NCBI RefSeq assembly: GCF_014489515.1
Contig: NZ_CP060782.1
Coordinates: 1,550,001-1,614,000, forward strand
Source: Sphingomonas sediminicola
GTDB lineage: Bacteria > Pseudomonadota > Alphaproteobacteria > Sphingomonadales > Sphingomonadaceae
Length of the DNA: 64,000 nt
Reading direction: 5' to 3'
The translations under genes were made by a program, and so were the position numbers. This document shows, one piece after another, positions 1 to 9,161 of this stretch. Under the pieces are notes generated by a model, which was given only the letters and a program-made list of their open reading frames with translations, made no database searches and was not told where the DNA came from. Within the stretch, counting starts at the first letter, position 1. Every line of letters starts with the position of its first letter.

Positions 1-260
1 GCCCTGACGCCGGCCACGACGCCCACTTCGCCTGTGCGCTGGCGATCGCATGGCCGAACGACGGTCAGGTCGAGAATTTCGAAGGACGCGTCGATGGCAC
101 TTTGACCTGGCCGCCGCGCGGCGCCAACGGATTCGGATACGACCCGATTTTCGTCGCGAATGGTCGCGAGGTGACGTTCGGCGAGATGGATCCGGCTGAA
201 AAGCACGGCATCAGCCACCGCGCCGACGCCTTCCGGAAGCTGGTGAAAGCGCTGAAGTGA
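1..260 (+). CDS. rdgB: RdgB/HAM1 non-canonical purine NTP pyrophosphatase, C-terminal part
   Basis: The gene enters from the left edge in frame 3, so only about the last 85 residues are present. RdgB hydrolyses dITP, XTP and related nucleotides to monophosphates and keeps them out of DNA. The visible part has the family's C-terminal signature: [15 protein letters not shown], then GFGYDPIF, then [19 protein letters not shown] with the conserved SHR, then a short helical tail. The stop overlaps the GTG start of hemW, so the two genes are probably translationally coupled. The identity is clear, but the start and N-terminal NTP-binding lysine lie outside the window. Confidence 0.93.
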   Translation, partial: PDAGHDAHFACALAIAWPNDGQVENFEGRVDGTLTWPPRGANGFGYDPIFVANGREVTFGEMDPAEKHGISHRADAFRKLVKALK

Positions 261-1393
261 CCGTCGAGCCTCTGGCGCTTTACGTCCACTGGCCGTTCTG
301 TGTCAGTAAATGCCCCTATTGCGACTTCAACAGCCACGTCCGGTCGACCATCGACCAGAATGAATGGCGCGACGCGCTGCTCGCCGACCTCGCCTACGAA
401 GCGAGCTTGCTCCCCTACCGGCGCCTGACCTCGATCTTCTTCGGCGGTGGCACACCATCTCTGATGGACCCAGCAACCGTATCCGCCATCATCGGCCGTG
501 CGCGCGAGCACTGGCAGGCCTCGGAAGACATCGAGATCACGCTCGAGGCGAATCCGAACTCAGTGGAAGCTGATCGCTTTGCGGACCTTGCTGCAGCAGG
601 CGTCAATCGCCTGTCACTTGGGCTCCAGAGCTTTGACGACACCGCCCTCGCGTTCCTCGGACGAGCTCACTCAGCCGACGAAGGACATCGCGCTCTCGAT
701 ATCGCCCAGAAGCACTTCCCGCGCGTCAGCTTCGATCTGATTTATGCCTTGCCGGGGGACACGGAGACGAGTTGGGCCAAGACGCTCGACTGCGCGCTCG
801 AAAAGGGCACGTCGCATCTGTCGCTCTACCAACTGACCATCGAGCCGGGGACGCGATTTGCTTCGATGGTCGCAAAGCACGAGTTTGAACCGCTCGACTG
901 CGACGAAGCGGCTGGCCTGTACGAAGTGACCTGGGAGCGTACGTCCGCCGCCGGCATCCCGGCATACGAAGTCAGCAACCACGCGCGTGCCGGCCAGGAG
1001 AGCCGCCACAACCTCACCTACTGGCGCTACGGCGATTATGCCGGCGTGGGACCCGGAGCGCACGGACGGAGGCTCGGCAAGCGCACGGTTCGGCATCGCA
1101 AACCCGAGAACTTCCTGTCCGGGATGAAGCGGAACGGTCACGGCATGGTCGAGGAAGAAATGCTCGATCCGCGTGAGGCAGCCGACGAAGCCTTGGTCAT
1201 GGGCTTGAGACTGTCGGAAGGCATCGATCCCGCAGCATTGTCCGATCGGTTCGGGAGGCCGGTCGTCGATGACCCCGCCGTGGAGCGCCTCTTCGCTTCG
1301 GGCCATCTGGAGCGCGAAGGCGGTCGTCTTCGCGCAACGGCGTCGGGCCGTCTGCTGCTCGACCGCGTGCTTGCGGAGATTGCCGCGGACTAG
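257..1393 (+). CDS. hemW: Heme chaperone HemW (radical SAM, coproporphyrinogen oxidase-like)
   Basis: 378 residues, a normal length for HemW. The radical-SAM cluster motif is at the N-terminus (C15, C19 and C22 in [11 protein letters not shown]), followed by the SAM-binding FFGGGTPSL. Near residue 250 is the HNLTYW element found in HemW, and a C-terminal HemW-type domain follows. Family knowledge: despite older 'oxygen-independent coproporphyrinogen III oxidase' names, HemW proteins bind heme and deliver it to apoproteins. The GTG start overlaps the rdgB stop, and rdgB-hemW is a common alphaproteobacterial pair. No disruption is visible. HemW rather than HemN is preferred because of the shorter length and the four-residue spacing inside the cysteine motif. 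Confidence 0.93.
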   Translation: MTVEPLALYVHWPFCVSKCPYCDFNSHVRSTIDQNEWRDALLADLAYEASLLPYRRLTSIFFGGGTPSLMDPATVSAIIGRAREHWQASEDIEITLEANPNSVEADRFADLAAAGVNRLSLGLQSFDDTALAFLGRAHSADEGHRALDIAQKHFPRVSFDLIYALPGDTETSWAKTLDCALEKGTSHLSLYQLTIEPGTRFASMVAKHEFEPLDCDEAAGLYEVTWERTSAAGIPAYEVSNHARAGQESRHNLTYWRYGDYAGVGPGAHGRRLGKRTVRHRKPENFLSGMKRNGHGMVEEEMLDPREAADEALVMGLRLSEGIDPAALSDRFGRPVVDDPAVERLFASGHLEREGGRLRATASGRLLLDRVLAEIAAD

Positions 1394-1396
1394 ACC

Positions 1397-1714
1397 TTAC
1401 TGCGGATCGTTCGCGTAGTGATCAGCTGCCATCGACAGGAAATCCTCGATTTGGAATTCCGCGTCGGATTCCGACTGCTTCTTTGACACCTTGTTCTTGG
1501 AATCGAACGCCCAGACCGCTGACTTGAAGCTCGTCTCCTGCGCCGAGCATTTCTGCCGAACGAAGGCGGTGAAGCCGTCGTTCGTCACCTTCGCGCTTTT
1601 TGCTTCGACGGTGGCTTGCTTGATGCAGGTCCTGAGCGCGGTTCGGGCGCCATCCGCGGCCGCCGTCTGAAACGCCGCCGCAAAAATTGCCGATGCGATC
1701 GCCAACTCGAACAT
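1397..1714 (-). CDS. Small exported protein of unknown function
   Basis: 105 residues starting with a hydrophobic stretch (MFELAIASAIFAAAFQTAAA) that looks like a cleavable signal peptide ending near Ala20-Asp21. The mature part is about 84 residues, lysine- and alanine-rich, with two cysteines (in LRTCIKQA and RQKCSAQE) that could form one disulfide. It runs convergent to hemW, its stop only 4 bases beyond the hemW stop. I do not recognise a named domain. It is treated as real because it has an in-frame signal peptide, normal codon use and fills the gap between hemW and rsmI without overlapping either. Confidence 0.65.
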   Translation of the reverse strand: MFELAIASAIFAAAFQTAAADGARTALRTCIKQATVEAKSAKVTNDGFTAFVRQKCSAQETSFKSAVWAFDSKNKVSKKQSESDAEFQIEDFLSMAADHYANDPQ

Positions 1715-1839
1715 GACCCTCTCCCCAAGGCCTTAGGTACTGAAGATGAACCTATTCTCTCTGGTTTAAAAGAGCCTAGCGATACGGGGTTAAACGTAGC
1801 TTGCATGGGCGCCACCGCGGGTGCGATGCACGGTCGGGA

Positions 1840-2675
1840 ATGGACGAAGATCGGCTACCGCCCGGGCTCTACATCGTTGCGACGCCGATCGGGAACCTCG
1901 GCGATCTGACGCCGCGCGCGGCAGACGTGCTCCGGCGCGCGGATCTCGTGCTGGCGGAAGACAAAAGAGTGACTGCCAAGCTGCTGGCCCATTCGGGCGC
2001 GAAGACACGGCTCGCGAATTACAACGATCATACGAACGAAGCCGAGCGAGCAAGGATCGTTTCACAGCTGGGCGAGCAGGCCATCGCGCTCGTCAGCGAC
2101 GCCGGGACCCCCTGATTTCCGATCCGGGCTACAAGCTGGTGCGCGATGCCCGGGCAGCCGGTCACCCCGTTCATACCTTGCCGGGTCCGTCGGCCGTGAT
2201 CGCGGCGCTGACTCTCGCAGGCCTTCCGACCGACCGGTTCCTGTTCGCGGGGTTTCTGCCGTCGAAGGCCAAGGCCCGGGCTGACGCAATTGCGGAGATT
2301 GCAGGCGTTCGCGCGACATTGGTGTTCTATGAGAGCGGTCCGCGCCTCGCGGACGCCCTGGCCGCGCTTGCTGACGGGCTCGGGCAGCGGGAGGCGGCAG
2401 TCTCTCGCGAGATCAGCAAGTTTCACGAGGAAACGGTAACGGGGTCGCTGGGCGAGCTTGCGGATCGCTATGCAGACCATCCGCCCAAGGGCGAGATCGT
2501 GATCATCGTCGGCCCTCCGGCCGAACGTGTAGCAGCAACCGACGACGAGTTGGATGCCGCACTCGACGAGGCGCTGAAGCGTATGTCCCCTTCGCGCGCG
2601 GCAGCCGAGGTGGCCGCTGCTCTCAACGTCCCAAGGAAGCGCACCTACGCCCGCGCCCTCGAACTCTCGAAGTGA
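1840..2675 (+). CDS. rsmI: 16S rRNA (cytidine-2'-O)-methyltransferase RsmI, frameshifted
   Basis: RsmI 2'-O-methylates C1402 of 16S rRNA using SAM. The start ATG at 1840 gives MDEDRLPPGLYIVATPIGNLG, the standard tetrapyrrole-methylase N-terminus, followed by EDKRVT and SDAGTP. After SDAGTP the frame hits TGA at 2113, while the next frame continues directly with LISDPGYKLV and runs intact to 2675. The C run at 2108-2112 has five bases where six would restore the frame, so one base is missing. The rest, including LPGPSAV, FAGFLPSK and FYESGPR, is well conserved. A sequencing indel is more likely than a real null. The next gene, yraN, overlaps the stop by 4 bases. Confidence 0.88.
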
Positions 2676-2901
2676 ACCGCGAAGCAGCCGAAAAGCGCGG
2701 CCGCGGGGCGGAGACCCGCCTACGTGTGGCTCTGCCTCCACGGCTGGCGCATCGTCGCCTGGCGCGCTAGCTTTCCCGGCGGCGAGGGCGGAGCGTCTCA
2801 CGGCGCGCTACCAAAAGCCCGATGACGATGTGCGCATCGACGCAATCTTCATCGTTCCGGGCCGCCTCCCCCGCCACGTCCCGAACATCTGGCAAGGGTG
2901 A
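2672..2901 (+). pseudogene. yraN: YraN/UPF0102 endonuclease-fold remnant with internal deletion
   Basis: The GTG at 2672 overlaps the rsmI stop and begins VNREAAEKRGRGAE, a typical YraN start. After a one-base shift near 2723 the next frame reads AYVWLCLHGWRIVA, the expected continuation. The family core that should follow (the GEVDLVAR and VEVK nuclease-like strands) is absent. The sequence jumps to the C-terminus AERLTARYQKPDDDVRIDAI, ending FIVPGRLPRHVPNIWQG at the TGA at 2899. The locus is 230 bases long against about 360 for an intact gene. Position between rsmI and gshB is the usual alphaproteobacterial one. Either a real pseudogene or an assembly deletion. Confidence 0.75.
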
Positions 2902-2932
2902 CAAAGCCTTGGGCGTCAATTAGGCGGCGGCA

Positions 2933-3895
2933 ATGTCGCTGCGCATAGCCGTTCAGATGGACCCGCTGGAGAGCATCAATATCTCCGGCGATTCAACGTT
3001 CGCCATCATGCTCGGCGCGCAGCAGCGCGGGTACAAGCTGTTCCACTATCTCGCGGAAGACCTCACCTGGCAGGATGGCCGGCTTTACGCGGGTGCTCAC
3101 GAGGTGACGGTCCAGCCGGTGGCGGGCGACCACTTCCGCAAGGGCAACTTCGCCATCCTCGACCTGGGCAAGGACGTCGACGTCGTCCTGATGCGGCAGG
3201 ACCCGCCGTTCGACCTCGGCTACATCACCGCGACGCACCTGCTCGAGCGGATCCAGGACGAGACTTTGGTCGTCAACGACCCAGCGGCAGTCCGGAACTC
3301 GCCGGAAAAGGTCTGGGTCCTCGATTTCGCGCGCTTTATGCCGCCGACCATGGTCACGCGGTCGATCGGTGCCGCTAGACACTTCCTCGCCGAGCATGGC
3401 GACATTGTCGTGAAGCCACTTCACGGCTTTGCGGGAGGCTCGGTCTTCCGGGTCAGCTCGGACGGCCGGAACCTGGCGTCTTTGATAGAGCTGTTCAACC
3501 GGACGTATCGCGAGCCGCACGTAATCCAGAAATTCCTTCCGGAGATCGTGGAGGGCGACAAGCGTATCGTCCTCGTCAATGGTGAAGTCGCAGGCGCGGT
3601 CAATCGGGTACCCGGCGAAGGCGAGATCCGGTCAAACCTGGCCGTCGGCGGCAAGGGCCAGAAGACCGAGCTGACGCCGCGGGAACTGGAAATCTGTTCG
3701 GTCCTGGGCCCGGAGCTCAGGCGCCGAGGTCTGCTCTTCGTCGGGATCGACGTGATCGGCGGCAGATGGCTGACCGAGATCAATGTCACGTCTCCGACCG
3801 GCATCGTCGCCATCGACAAGTTCAACGGCACAGACACGCCGGGCCTCATCTGGGATGCGATCGAAGCAAGCCTGGAACTGAGGCGGAGCGCCTGA
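2933..3895 (+). CDS. gshB: Glutathione synthase
   Basis: 320 residues, the usual GshB length. It ligates gamma-glutamylcysteine and glycine with ATP in the cytosol. Visible features: N-terminal MSLRIAVQMDPLESINI with the substrate-domain DSTFAIMLGAQ; the MRQDPPFD motif; VNDPAAVRNSPEKVW; the ATP-grasp lysine region DIVVKPLHGFAGGSVFR; and the metal-binding WLTEINVTSPTG near the C-terminus. The reading frame is intact. It follows yraN by 31 bases and is followed by dedA after 4 bases, so gshB and dedA are probably cotranscribed. Confidence 0.96.
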   Translation: MSLRIAVQMDPLESINISGDSTFAIMLGAQQRGYKLFHYLAEDLTWQDGRLYAGAHEVTVQPVAGDHFRKGNFAILDLGKDVDVVLMRQDPPFDLGYITATHLLERIQDETLVVNDPAAVRNSPEKVWVLDFARFMPPTMVTRSIGAARHFLAEHGDIVVKPLHGFAGGSVFRVSSDGRNLASLIELFNRTYREPHVIQKFLPEIVEGDKRIVLVNGEVAGAVNRVPGEGEIRSNLAVGGKGQKTELTPRELEICSVLGPELRRRGLLFVGIDVIGGRWLTEINVTSPTGIVAIDKFNGTDTPGLIWDAIEASLELRRSA

Positions 3896-3899
3896 TCGC

Positions 3900-4508
3900 A
3901 TGAGTGACTGGGTCATCCGCCTGATCGAGCAATCAGGCTACCTCGGCGTCGGCTTCCTGATGTTCCTGGAAACGGTTTTCCCGCCGATTCCGTCGGAAGT
4001 GATCATGCCCGTCGCGGGCATGGCCGCTGCAGAGGGTAAGATGAGCTTCCCGCTCGTGGTTGCCAGCGGGACCGCGGGCGCGATGCTGGGCAACATCGTC
4101 TGGTATCTTGCGGCCCGGGCGCTGGGCGTGAACCGGCTGGAGCCGCTCATCCGGCGCTACGGCCGCTGGATCACGATGACCTGGAAGGAAGTCGAGCGAG
4201 CGCAGGTCTGGTTTCGCCGGAACGGCGTGTTCTTCGTCTTCTTGGGACGGCTGCTTCCCACCGTACGGTCCCTCGTGTCGGTTCCAGCCGGCCTGCTGAA
4301 GATGCGGTTCAAGACCTTCTTCTTCGCGTCGACGCTGGGTACGGCGGGATGGACCGCTTTGCTCGCGACCGCAGGCTTCAAGCTGCGCGAGAATTTCAGC
4401 GAGATCGACCAGTATGTCGGCGCGGCATCCAACGCGATCCTGGTGGTGCTCGTCGCCGGATACTTCTGGCGCCTCTGGACGCATTTTCGTGTGGAAGAGG
4501 GCGAATAG
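3900..4508 (+). CDS. DedA family inner-membrane protein
   Basis: 202 residues with the DedA (SNARE-associated/VTT) architecture: an amphipathic N-terminal helix, the re-entrant-loop signature FLETVFPPIPSEVIMPVAG, then GTAGAMLGNIVWYLAARALG, the conserved FLGRLLPTVRSLVSVPAG containing the essential arginines, and two C-terminal membrane segments. DedA proteins are linked to lipid carrier recycling (undecaprenyl phosphate or phospholipid scrambling) and membrane potential homeostasis. The exact substrate here cannot be told from sequence. It begins 4 bases after gshB, suggesting one operon. The frame is intact. Confidence 0.92.
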   Translation: MSDWVIRLIEQSGYLGVGFLMFLETVFPPIPSEVIMPVAGMAAAEGKMSFPLVVASGTAGAMLGNIVWYLAARALGVNRLEPLIRRYGRWITMTWKEVERAQVWFRRNGVFFVFLGRLLPTVRSLVSVPAGLLKMRFKTFFFASTLGTAGWTALLATAGFKLRENFSEIDQYVGAASNAILVVLVAGYFWRLWTHFRVEEGE

Positions 4509-4551
4509 ACCCGCCGTTGCAAATGAGGGCGTCGCCCGCCAGCGTTAAGCC

Positions 4552-4785
4552 ATGAGCGGCAAGACGGTTCTTATCCTCGGTTCCTACGCGCCGTCGCTCG
4601 TGCACTTCCGCGGCGCGCTCATCGCCGCGACGGTCGAGCGGGGGACATACGGTCTTCGCCGCCGCGCCGGCGATTTCCACCGAGGTTGCAGAACAGCTCA
4701 AGGCGATGGAGCCGAGCCGCGCGAGTTCCCGCTCGTCAGTGCGAGCCTCAATTCGCCCGCGATGCTGCGATCTTTGCGGGAGATC
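4552..4785 (+). pseudogene. 5' fragment of a glycosyltransferase
   Basis: Begins at an ATG with GKTVLILGSYAPSLVHFRGA, the N-terminal Rossmann strand typical of GT4/GT-B glycosyltransferases that make surface polysaccharide. The frame is shifted at the G run near 4636-4640 (one base too many) and restored near 4709 (one base too few). Corrected, the stretch reads VFAAAPAISTEVAEQLKAMG and then EPREFPLVSASLNSP. Similarity to a glycosyltransferase stops around LREIRR near 4785. The remaining ~300 residues, including the nucleotide-sugar site, are missing, and the sequence then joins an unrelated small protein. Confidence 0.6.
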
Positions 4786-5055
4786 CGCCGGCACCAACAC
4801 CGTCTTCTTCGACCCGGGCGGAGTCGCGCGAACCCAGACTCCAGCGGAAAATCGGTCCCGGGGACGTGGGCGGCGGCAAACGGTCAGCTTTGCCTGACCA
4901 CGGGCGCGGCGCAGGAATGCTGGCCCTATTCCCGGCCGTTCCAACCCGGTCAGCAGATCAGCCTGACCAGCAGCTGCAACTCCGCCTCCAGGTGGACAGC
5001 GCTCGGAACGAACCAAGCTGCGCCAGTTCAGCAGGGCGCCGGAGAACGCGGCTAA
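4786..5055 (+). pseudogene. C-terminal fragment of a small exported cysteine-containing protein
   Basis: Read across one frame change near 4830, this stretch gives NTVFFDPGG and then SVPGTWAAANGQLCLTTG, AAQECWPYSRPFQPGQQISL and SSCNSASRWTAL before a TAA at 5053. The pattern G-x-W ... G-Q-L-C-L ... C-W-P-Y ... G-Q-x-I-x-L is the C-terminal half of small secreted beta-rich proteins I associate with sphingomonads. That association is recollection, not a search. The start and signal peptide are missing: the upstream sequence is the glycosyltransferase fragment. The abrupt junction suggests deletion of intervening DNA or misassembly. Confidence 0.45.
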
Positions 5056-5064
5056 GCCACCGCC

Positions 5065-5451
5065 TCAGTTCGTAGGCGCGAGAAGCGCGAACTTCGGAAT
5101 CTCGACGTCGAAAGTTCCACCGTCCTCATCGACCATCCGATAGCTTCCGCTCATCGACCCGATGGGCGTGTCGAGCGGGCATCCGGAAACATAGTCGAAG
5201 CTGCCATCGGGAGCGATCAGCGGCATCTCGCCGACTACGCCTTCGCCTTGTACTTCGTGAACCGCTCCGCGTCCGTCGGTGATCGTCCAGCTTCGCGAAA
5301 GCAATTGGATTGAACGACCGCCGCCATTTTCGATCCGCACGTGATAGGACCAAAACCAGCGGTTGATCGAAGGGTCTGACTGCTCGGCGAGGTAGCTGAC
5401 TGCGACCCGCACGGTGATTCCGTGCGTCGTCGCGACGTTCGGAAAAAGCAT
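5065..5451 (-). CDS. apaG: ApaG domain protein
   Basis: ApaG is a small fibronectin-III-like beta-sandwich protein (DUF525) associated with Co2+/Mg2+ resistance and found as a domain in F-box and polymerase-delta-interacting proteins. The start is placed at MLFPNVATTHGITV, 20 codons inside the longest open frame, because family members begin there. Diagnostic stretches are WFWSYHVRIENGG, SRSWTITDGRG, VQGEGVVGEMPLI and the C-terminal PIGSMSGSYRM. About 128 residues, normal length, intact. It lies downstream of recO on the same strand, separated by about 60 bases. Confidence 0.93.
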   Translation of the reverse strand: MLFPNVATTHGITVRVAVSYLAEQSDPSINRWFWSYHVRIENGGGRSIQLLSRSWTITDGRGAVHEVQGEGVVGEMPLIAPDGSFDYVSGCPLDTPIGSMSGSYRMVDEDGGTFDVEIPKFALLAPTN

Positions 5452-5514
5452 CGCGAGCGTATCGAGACCAGTCACGGTTGAAACGCTAAGACAGGTTAGC
5501 CCCGCAAACAACGG

Positions 5515-6252
5515 CTAGATGAGGCCGCCCGCGCGAAGAAGGCGCTCAACGAGGCGGGAGCGCGCTTCCGCGAGCCCAGCCGTTCGGCCGGTCAGAACGT
5601 CGCGAAGGAGGAAGTAGCCGCTCAACTCCAGGCCGTCGCGAATTTCCGGCCAGTTGGCGGCGCCGCCCTCGCGGACGAACTTCGGCAGTGATAGCAGCTT
5701 TCCCGAATATGGCTCCGCCTCCGTTGCGCTGACCGCACGCCCCGAGCGCGGGCTTACGGCCACCAGATCGTCGTTCGAGCCGGTGACCGCACAGCGGTCG
5801 AGGTCGAGACCGAAACCGAGTTCAGCTAGAACCAACAACTCGTACCGAACGAGAAGGCTCGCCCAGCCAAGCGCTGACGGTGCGGCCTCGATCAAAGCCA
5901 GCAGCGCATCGAGAGCGGCGTATAGTCGCGGATAGGGCTGTCCTTCCGGAAGCGCGGTCGCGGTCAGCGCCGTGACCCAATCGATTGCCGCAGCCGGAAG
6001 TGGCTCGGACAGCAAAGGCGCGCGGCTGTGCACCAGCTCCAGCTCGGCATGCGCCAGTTGTTCTTCGGTCCGCGAGCGCAGGCGAGCTTGGACCTGGTTT
6101 CCCGGAACGACGACCGGCCGCATCCGCCGCCCACGGGCACCGCGCACATAGGCGGCCTGAAGGCCATCGTCGGGCGTCATCAGGCGGACCACCGCGCCGT
6201 GCTCAGCGTGCATTCTCAGGGCACAGACTATCGCGGGCGTTTCGATGTTCAC
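5515..6252 (-). CDS. recO: DNA repair protein RecO
   Basis: 245 residues beginning METP-like (MNIETPAIVCALRMHAEHGA), the RecO N-terminal OB-fold that binds SSB and DNA, with the internal GLQAAYVRGARGRRMRP strand. It is followed by the helical C-terminal domain (YELLVLAELGFGLDLDRCAVTG). In many RecO proteins this region carries a zinc-binding cysteine cluster, but only one cysteine is seen here, as is common in alphaproteobacteria. RecO loads RecA on gapped DNA with RecR. The gene begins 4 bases after the uvrC stop, so it is likely cotranscribed with uvrC. Intact. Confidence 0.9.
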   Translation of the reverse strand: MNIETPAIVCALRMHAEHGAVVRLMTPDDGLQAAYVRGARGRRMRPVVVPGNQVQARLRSRTEEQLAHAELELVHSRAPLLSEPLPAAAIDWVTALTATALPEGQPYPRLYAALDALLALIEAAPSALGWASLLVRYELLVLAELGFGLDLDRCAVTGSNDDLVAVSPRSGRAVSATEAEPYSGKLLSLPKFVREGGAANWPEIRDGLELSGYFLLRDVLTGRTAGLAEARSRLVERLLRAGGLI

Positions 6253-6255
6253 GCG

Positions 6256-8197
6256 TCAGCCGGCCGGGTGGAAATAGTCGTACAGCTGTCGCGCCATCGT
6301 CTTACTGATACCTGGTGCGCGCTCAAGATCCTCAAGAGCGGCTCCCTTCACCGCCCGCGCAGTCCCGAAGTGCATGAGCAGCGCTCGCTTCCGGTTTGGG
6401 CCGATGCCTGGGACATCATCGAGCGTCGACGTCGTCAGGCTCTTGGCCCTCTTCGCGCGGTGCGTGCCGATCGCGAAGCGATGCGCCTCGTCGCGCAGCC
6501 GTTGGATGTAGAAGAGCAAGGCCGAGTTCGGCGGCAGCGTGATCTCGCGGCCGCCGGGGAAGTGGAAGACCTCCCGGCCTTCACGACCGTGATGCGGACC
6601 CTTTGCGACGCCGACAACCGGTACGTCGTGGACTCCAGCATCCTCCATCACTTCGCAGACCGACGACAGCTGGCCCTTGCCGCCGTCGATAAGCAGCAGG
6701 TCAGGCCACTCGCCGCTCTGCCGATCGGGGTCTTCTTTCTCCAGGCGAGCGAAACGGCGTTCGAGGACCTCGCGCATCATCGCGTAATCGTCGCCTGGAT
6801 TCGTCTCGGGCCGCTTGATGTTGAACTTGCGATAGCTGTTCTTGCGGAAACCCTCGGGCCCGCGACGATCATCGCACCGGTCGCGTTCGTGCCCATGATG
6901 TGACTGTTGTCGTAGACTTCGATGCGCTTCGGCACGTCCGGAAGCTCGAACGTGTCGGCCAGCTCGCGCAGGATCTTGCCCTGCGTGGTCGCCTCGGCAA
7001 GGCGGCGGTCTAGCGCTTCTTCCGCATTCCGGCGAGCCTGGTCGAGCAGCTTCTTGCGGTCGCCGCGTTTCGGGATCTCGATCGCGACGCGACGCCCTGC
7101 TCGCTCCGACAGCGCTTCTTCGAGGACCTCGGTGTCAGCTACCTCGCGATCGACGAGAATGCGCTTGGGAGGCGGCATGTCCTCATAGAACTGGACGAGA
7201 AAGCTCGACATCACCTCGGCTTCGGGGACATCGCTGGTATGCGCCGGAAAGAAGGCGCGGTGGCCCCAGTTCTGGCCGCCGCGGATGAAGAAGCCCTGGA
7301 TCGACATGGTCCCGGCCTTGCAGGCCAGAGCGAACACATCTGCATCGCCCAGCCCTTCGGCGTGCACCGTCTGCGATCCCTGGATGTAAGTCAGCGCGCG
7401 GAGCCGGTCGCGGTAGACCGCAGCGAGCTCGTAATCCTGCTTCTCCGCCGCCTCGGCCATCTGCTTCGACAAGCGAGCCTGAACGCCGGTCGACTTGCCC
7501 GACAGGAAGTTCTTCGCGTCGTCGACCAGTTCATCATAATCGGCTTCGCTGATGCGGCCGACGCAAGGGGCCGAGCAGCGCTTGATTTGATAAAGCAGGC
7601 AAGGCCGCGAGCGGTTCTCGAAATAACTGTCGGAGCAGCTCCGCAACAGGAACAGCTTCTGCAGCGCGTTGAGCGTGCGAGTGACCGACCCGGCGCTCGC
7701 GAACGGCCCGAAATACTGACCCTTCGCCCGCCGTGCCCCGCGGTGCTTCTGCACTCTTGGAAAGGCGTGGTCCTCGCGGAGAAGGATGAAGGGAAGCTTT
7801 TATCGTCGCGGAGTAGGACGTTGTAAGCCGGACGGAAGCGCTTGATCAGCTGCGCTTCGAGCAGAAGCGCCTCCGCTTCGGTTCGGGTCGTCACGATCGT
7901 CATCGACCGCGTCTGGGCCACCATCCGCTGCAGCCGTTTCGGCAGCCGGGCGACCTGCGTGTAGTTGGTTACGCGGTTCCTCAGCGCGCGCGCCTTGCCG
8001 ACGTAGAGCACGTCCCCGCGAGAATCTTGCATCCGGTAGACACCAGGCCTGACTGGCAGCGTCTTCAGCACCTCGCGGATTGCGGCGACGCCTTTCTCAA
8101 GGTCCGGTTGTTCCGCACCGCGTACGGCATAGGTCGCCTGATCCTCGTTGAAGCGCTCCTGCGCTCCTGGTTGATCGGGACGGTCGGCCTTGCTCAC
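6256..8197 (-). CDS. uvrC: Excinuclease ABC subunit C (UvrC), two frameshifts
   Basis: UvrC makes both incisions in nucleotide excision repair. Read across two breaks it is a full-length protein of about 645 residues: GIY-YIG nuclease domain ([22 protein letters not shown]), the cysteine-containing [14 protein letters not shown], a UVR helix pair, the RNase H-like 3' nuclease ([19 protein letters not shown]), and C-terminal tandem helix-hairpin-helix ([15 protein letters not shown]). The first break is near 7789: after DDKSFP one base is missing in the CCTTT run, and the next frame gives the expected continuation. The second is near 6857, after IVAGP, one C missing. Both look like sequencing indels. 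The racemase gene is 39 bases upstream. Confidence 0.9.
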
Positions 8198-8236
8198 CCG
8201 GACGAGATAGGCGCTAGCCAGTGCTGACGCGAGGGG

Positions 8237-8953
8237 TCAGGCTGCCGCCCGAGCCTGCTCTTCCTCCGTGAGCATCCATTCGACTGCGGCCCGGGCGTGG
8301 ATCGCGGTCGTGTCGTAGACTGGCAGCACGTTCGCGCGCGTGTCGACGGCGAGCACGAGTTCCGTGCAGCCGAGGACAACCGCCTGCACCTTTAGCTTCG
8401 CAAGTTCGGTGATGAGGGTCTTCAGCTTGCGCTGGCTATCGCGGACAACCCGTCCCCGTGCCAGCTCCTCAAAGATGATGCGGTCGACCTCCGTAATCCA
8501 CGACTGTTCGATCGGGACGAGGTTGATTCCTCGAACCTCAAGCCGGCCCCGAACATATTGCTCGGTCATGGTGAAGCGCGTGCCCAGCAAGGCGACGCGC
8601 GACAAGCGATCGGCGACGAGCTTGTCGCCTGCCGCGTCGGCAATGTGCAGCACAGGCACGTCAACGTTCGCGGCAACGGCGTCGTAGACCTTATGTGTCG
8701 TGTTGCAGGCGATCAGCACGCCTTCCGCGCCCGCCGCCTGAAGCTTCTGCGCTGCGTCGACGTTGAGCTTGGCGACGCCGTCCCAGTCGTTTGCGTCCTC
8801 GAGCGAGACGAGATCGGCGAAGTCCACGCTCTCGATCGTCAGCCGCGCGCTATGGAATCCTCCCAGGCGTTGGGCGATGCCCCGATTGATGTGCTCGTAA
8901 TAAAGGGCGGTCGAGGACCAGCTCGTCCCGCCAATGATCCCCAGCTTGCGCAA
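8237..8953 (-). CDS. Aspartate/glutamate racemase family protein
   Basis: 238 residues from a TTG start at 8953 preceded by a purine-rich GGGGCAGG. Upstream in-frame codons are rejected because the family starts at RKLGIIGGTSW. This is a PLP-independent two-cysteine racemase: the first catalytic cysteine is in LIACNTTHK and the second in VLGCTELVLAV. Substrates in the family include Asp, Glu and broad-range amino acids, so the precise one is not predictable. A role in cell-wall D-amino acid supply or catabolism is possible. It precedes uvrC on the same strand. Confidence 0.88.
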   Translation of the reverse strand: MRKLGIIGGTSWSSTALYYEHINRGIAQRLGGFHSARLTIESVDFADLVSLEDANDWDGVAKLNVDAAQKLQAAGAEGVLIACNTTHKVYDAVAANVDVPVLHIADAAGDKLVADRLSRVALLGTRFTMTEQYVRGRLEVRGINLVPIEQSWITEVDRIIFEELARGRVVRDSQRKLKTLITELAKLKVQAVVLGCTELVLAVDTRANVLPVYDTTAIHARAAVEWMLTEEEQARAAA

Positions 8954-9161
8954 GACGCCTGCCCCTTCCCCACTCTCGCTCTGTCGTGAACGGAGCAGAC
9001 GCGACACCTGGCTCCGACTCTCGAATTGTCTCGCGCTCGCAGCAATTGGCAAGACTTAAACTTCTGAATTTACGCGAAATGAATCAGGTTTGCGCCGAGC
9101 CGTTTATCGCAGGCATCAACCGATGTTCTTGCCAGATCGTGAAATGGCTAAGTCCCCGGAC

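Noticed and set aside
2100-2120. Programmed -1 frameshift in rsmI
   Set aside because: There is no slippery heptamer with a downstream pseudoknot, and about twenty neighbours show the same single-base loss, which favours sequencing error.
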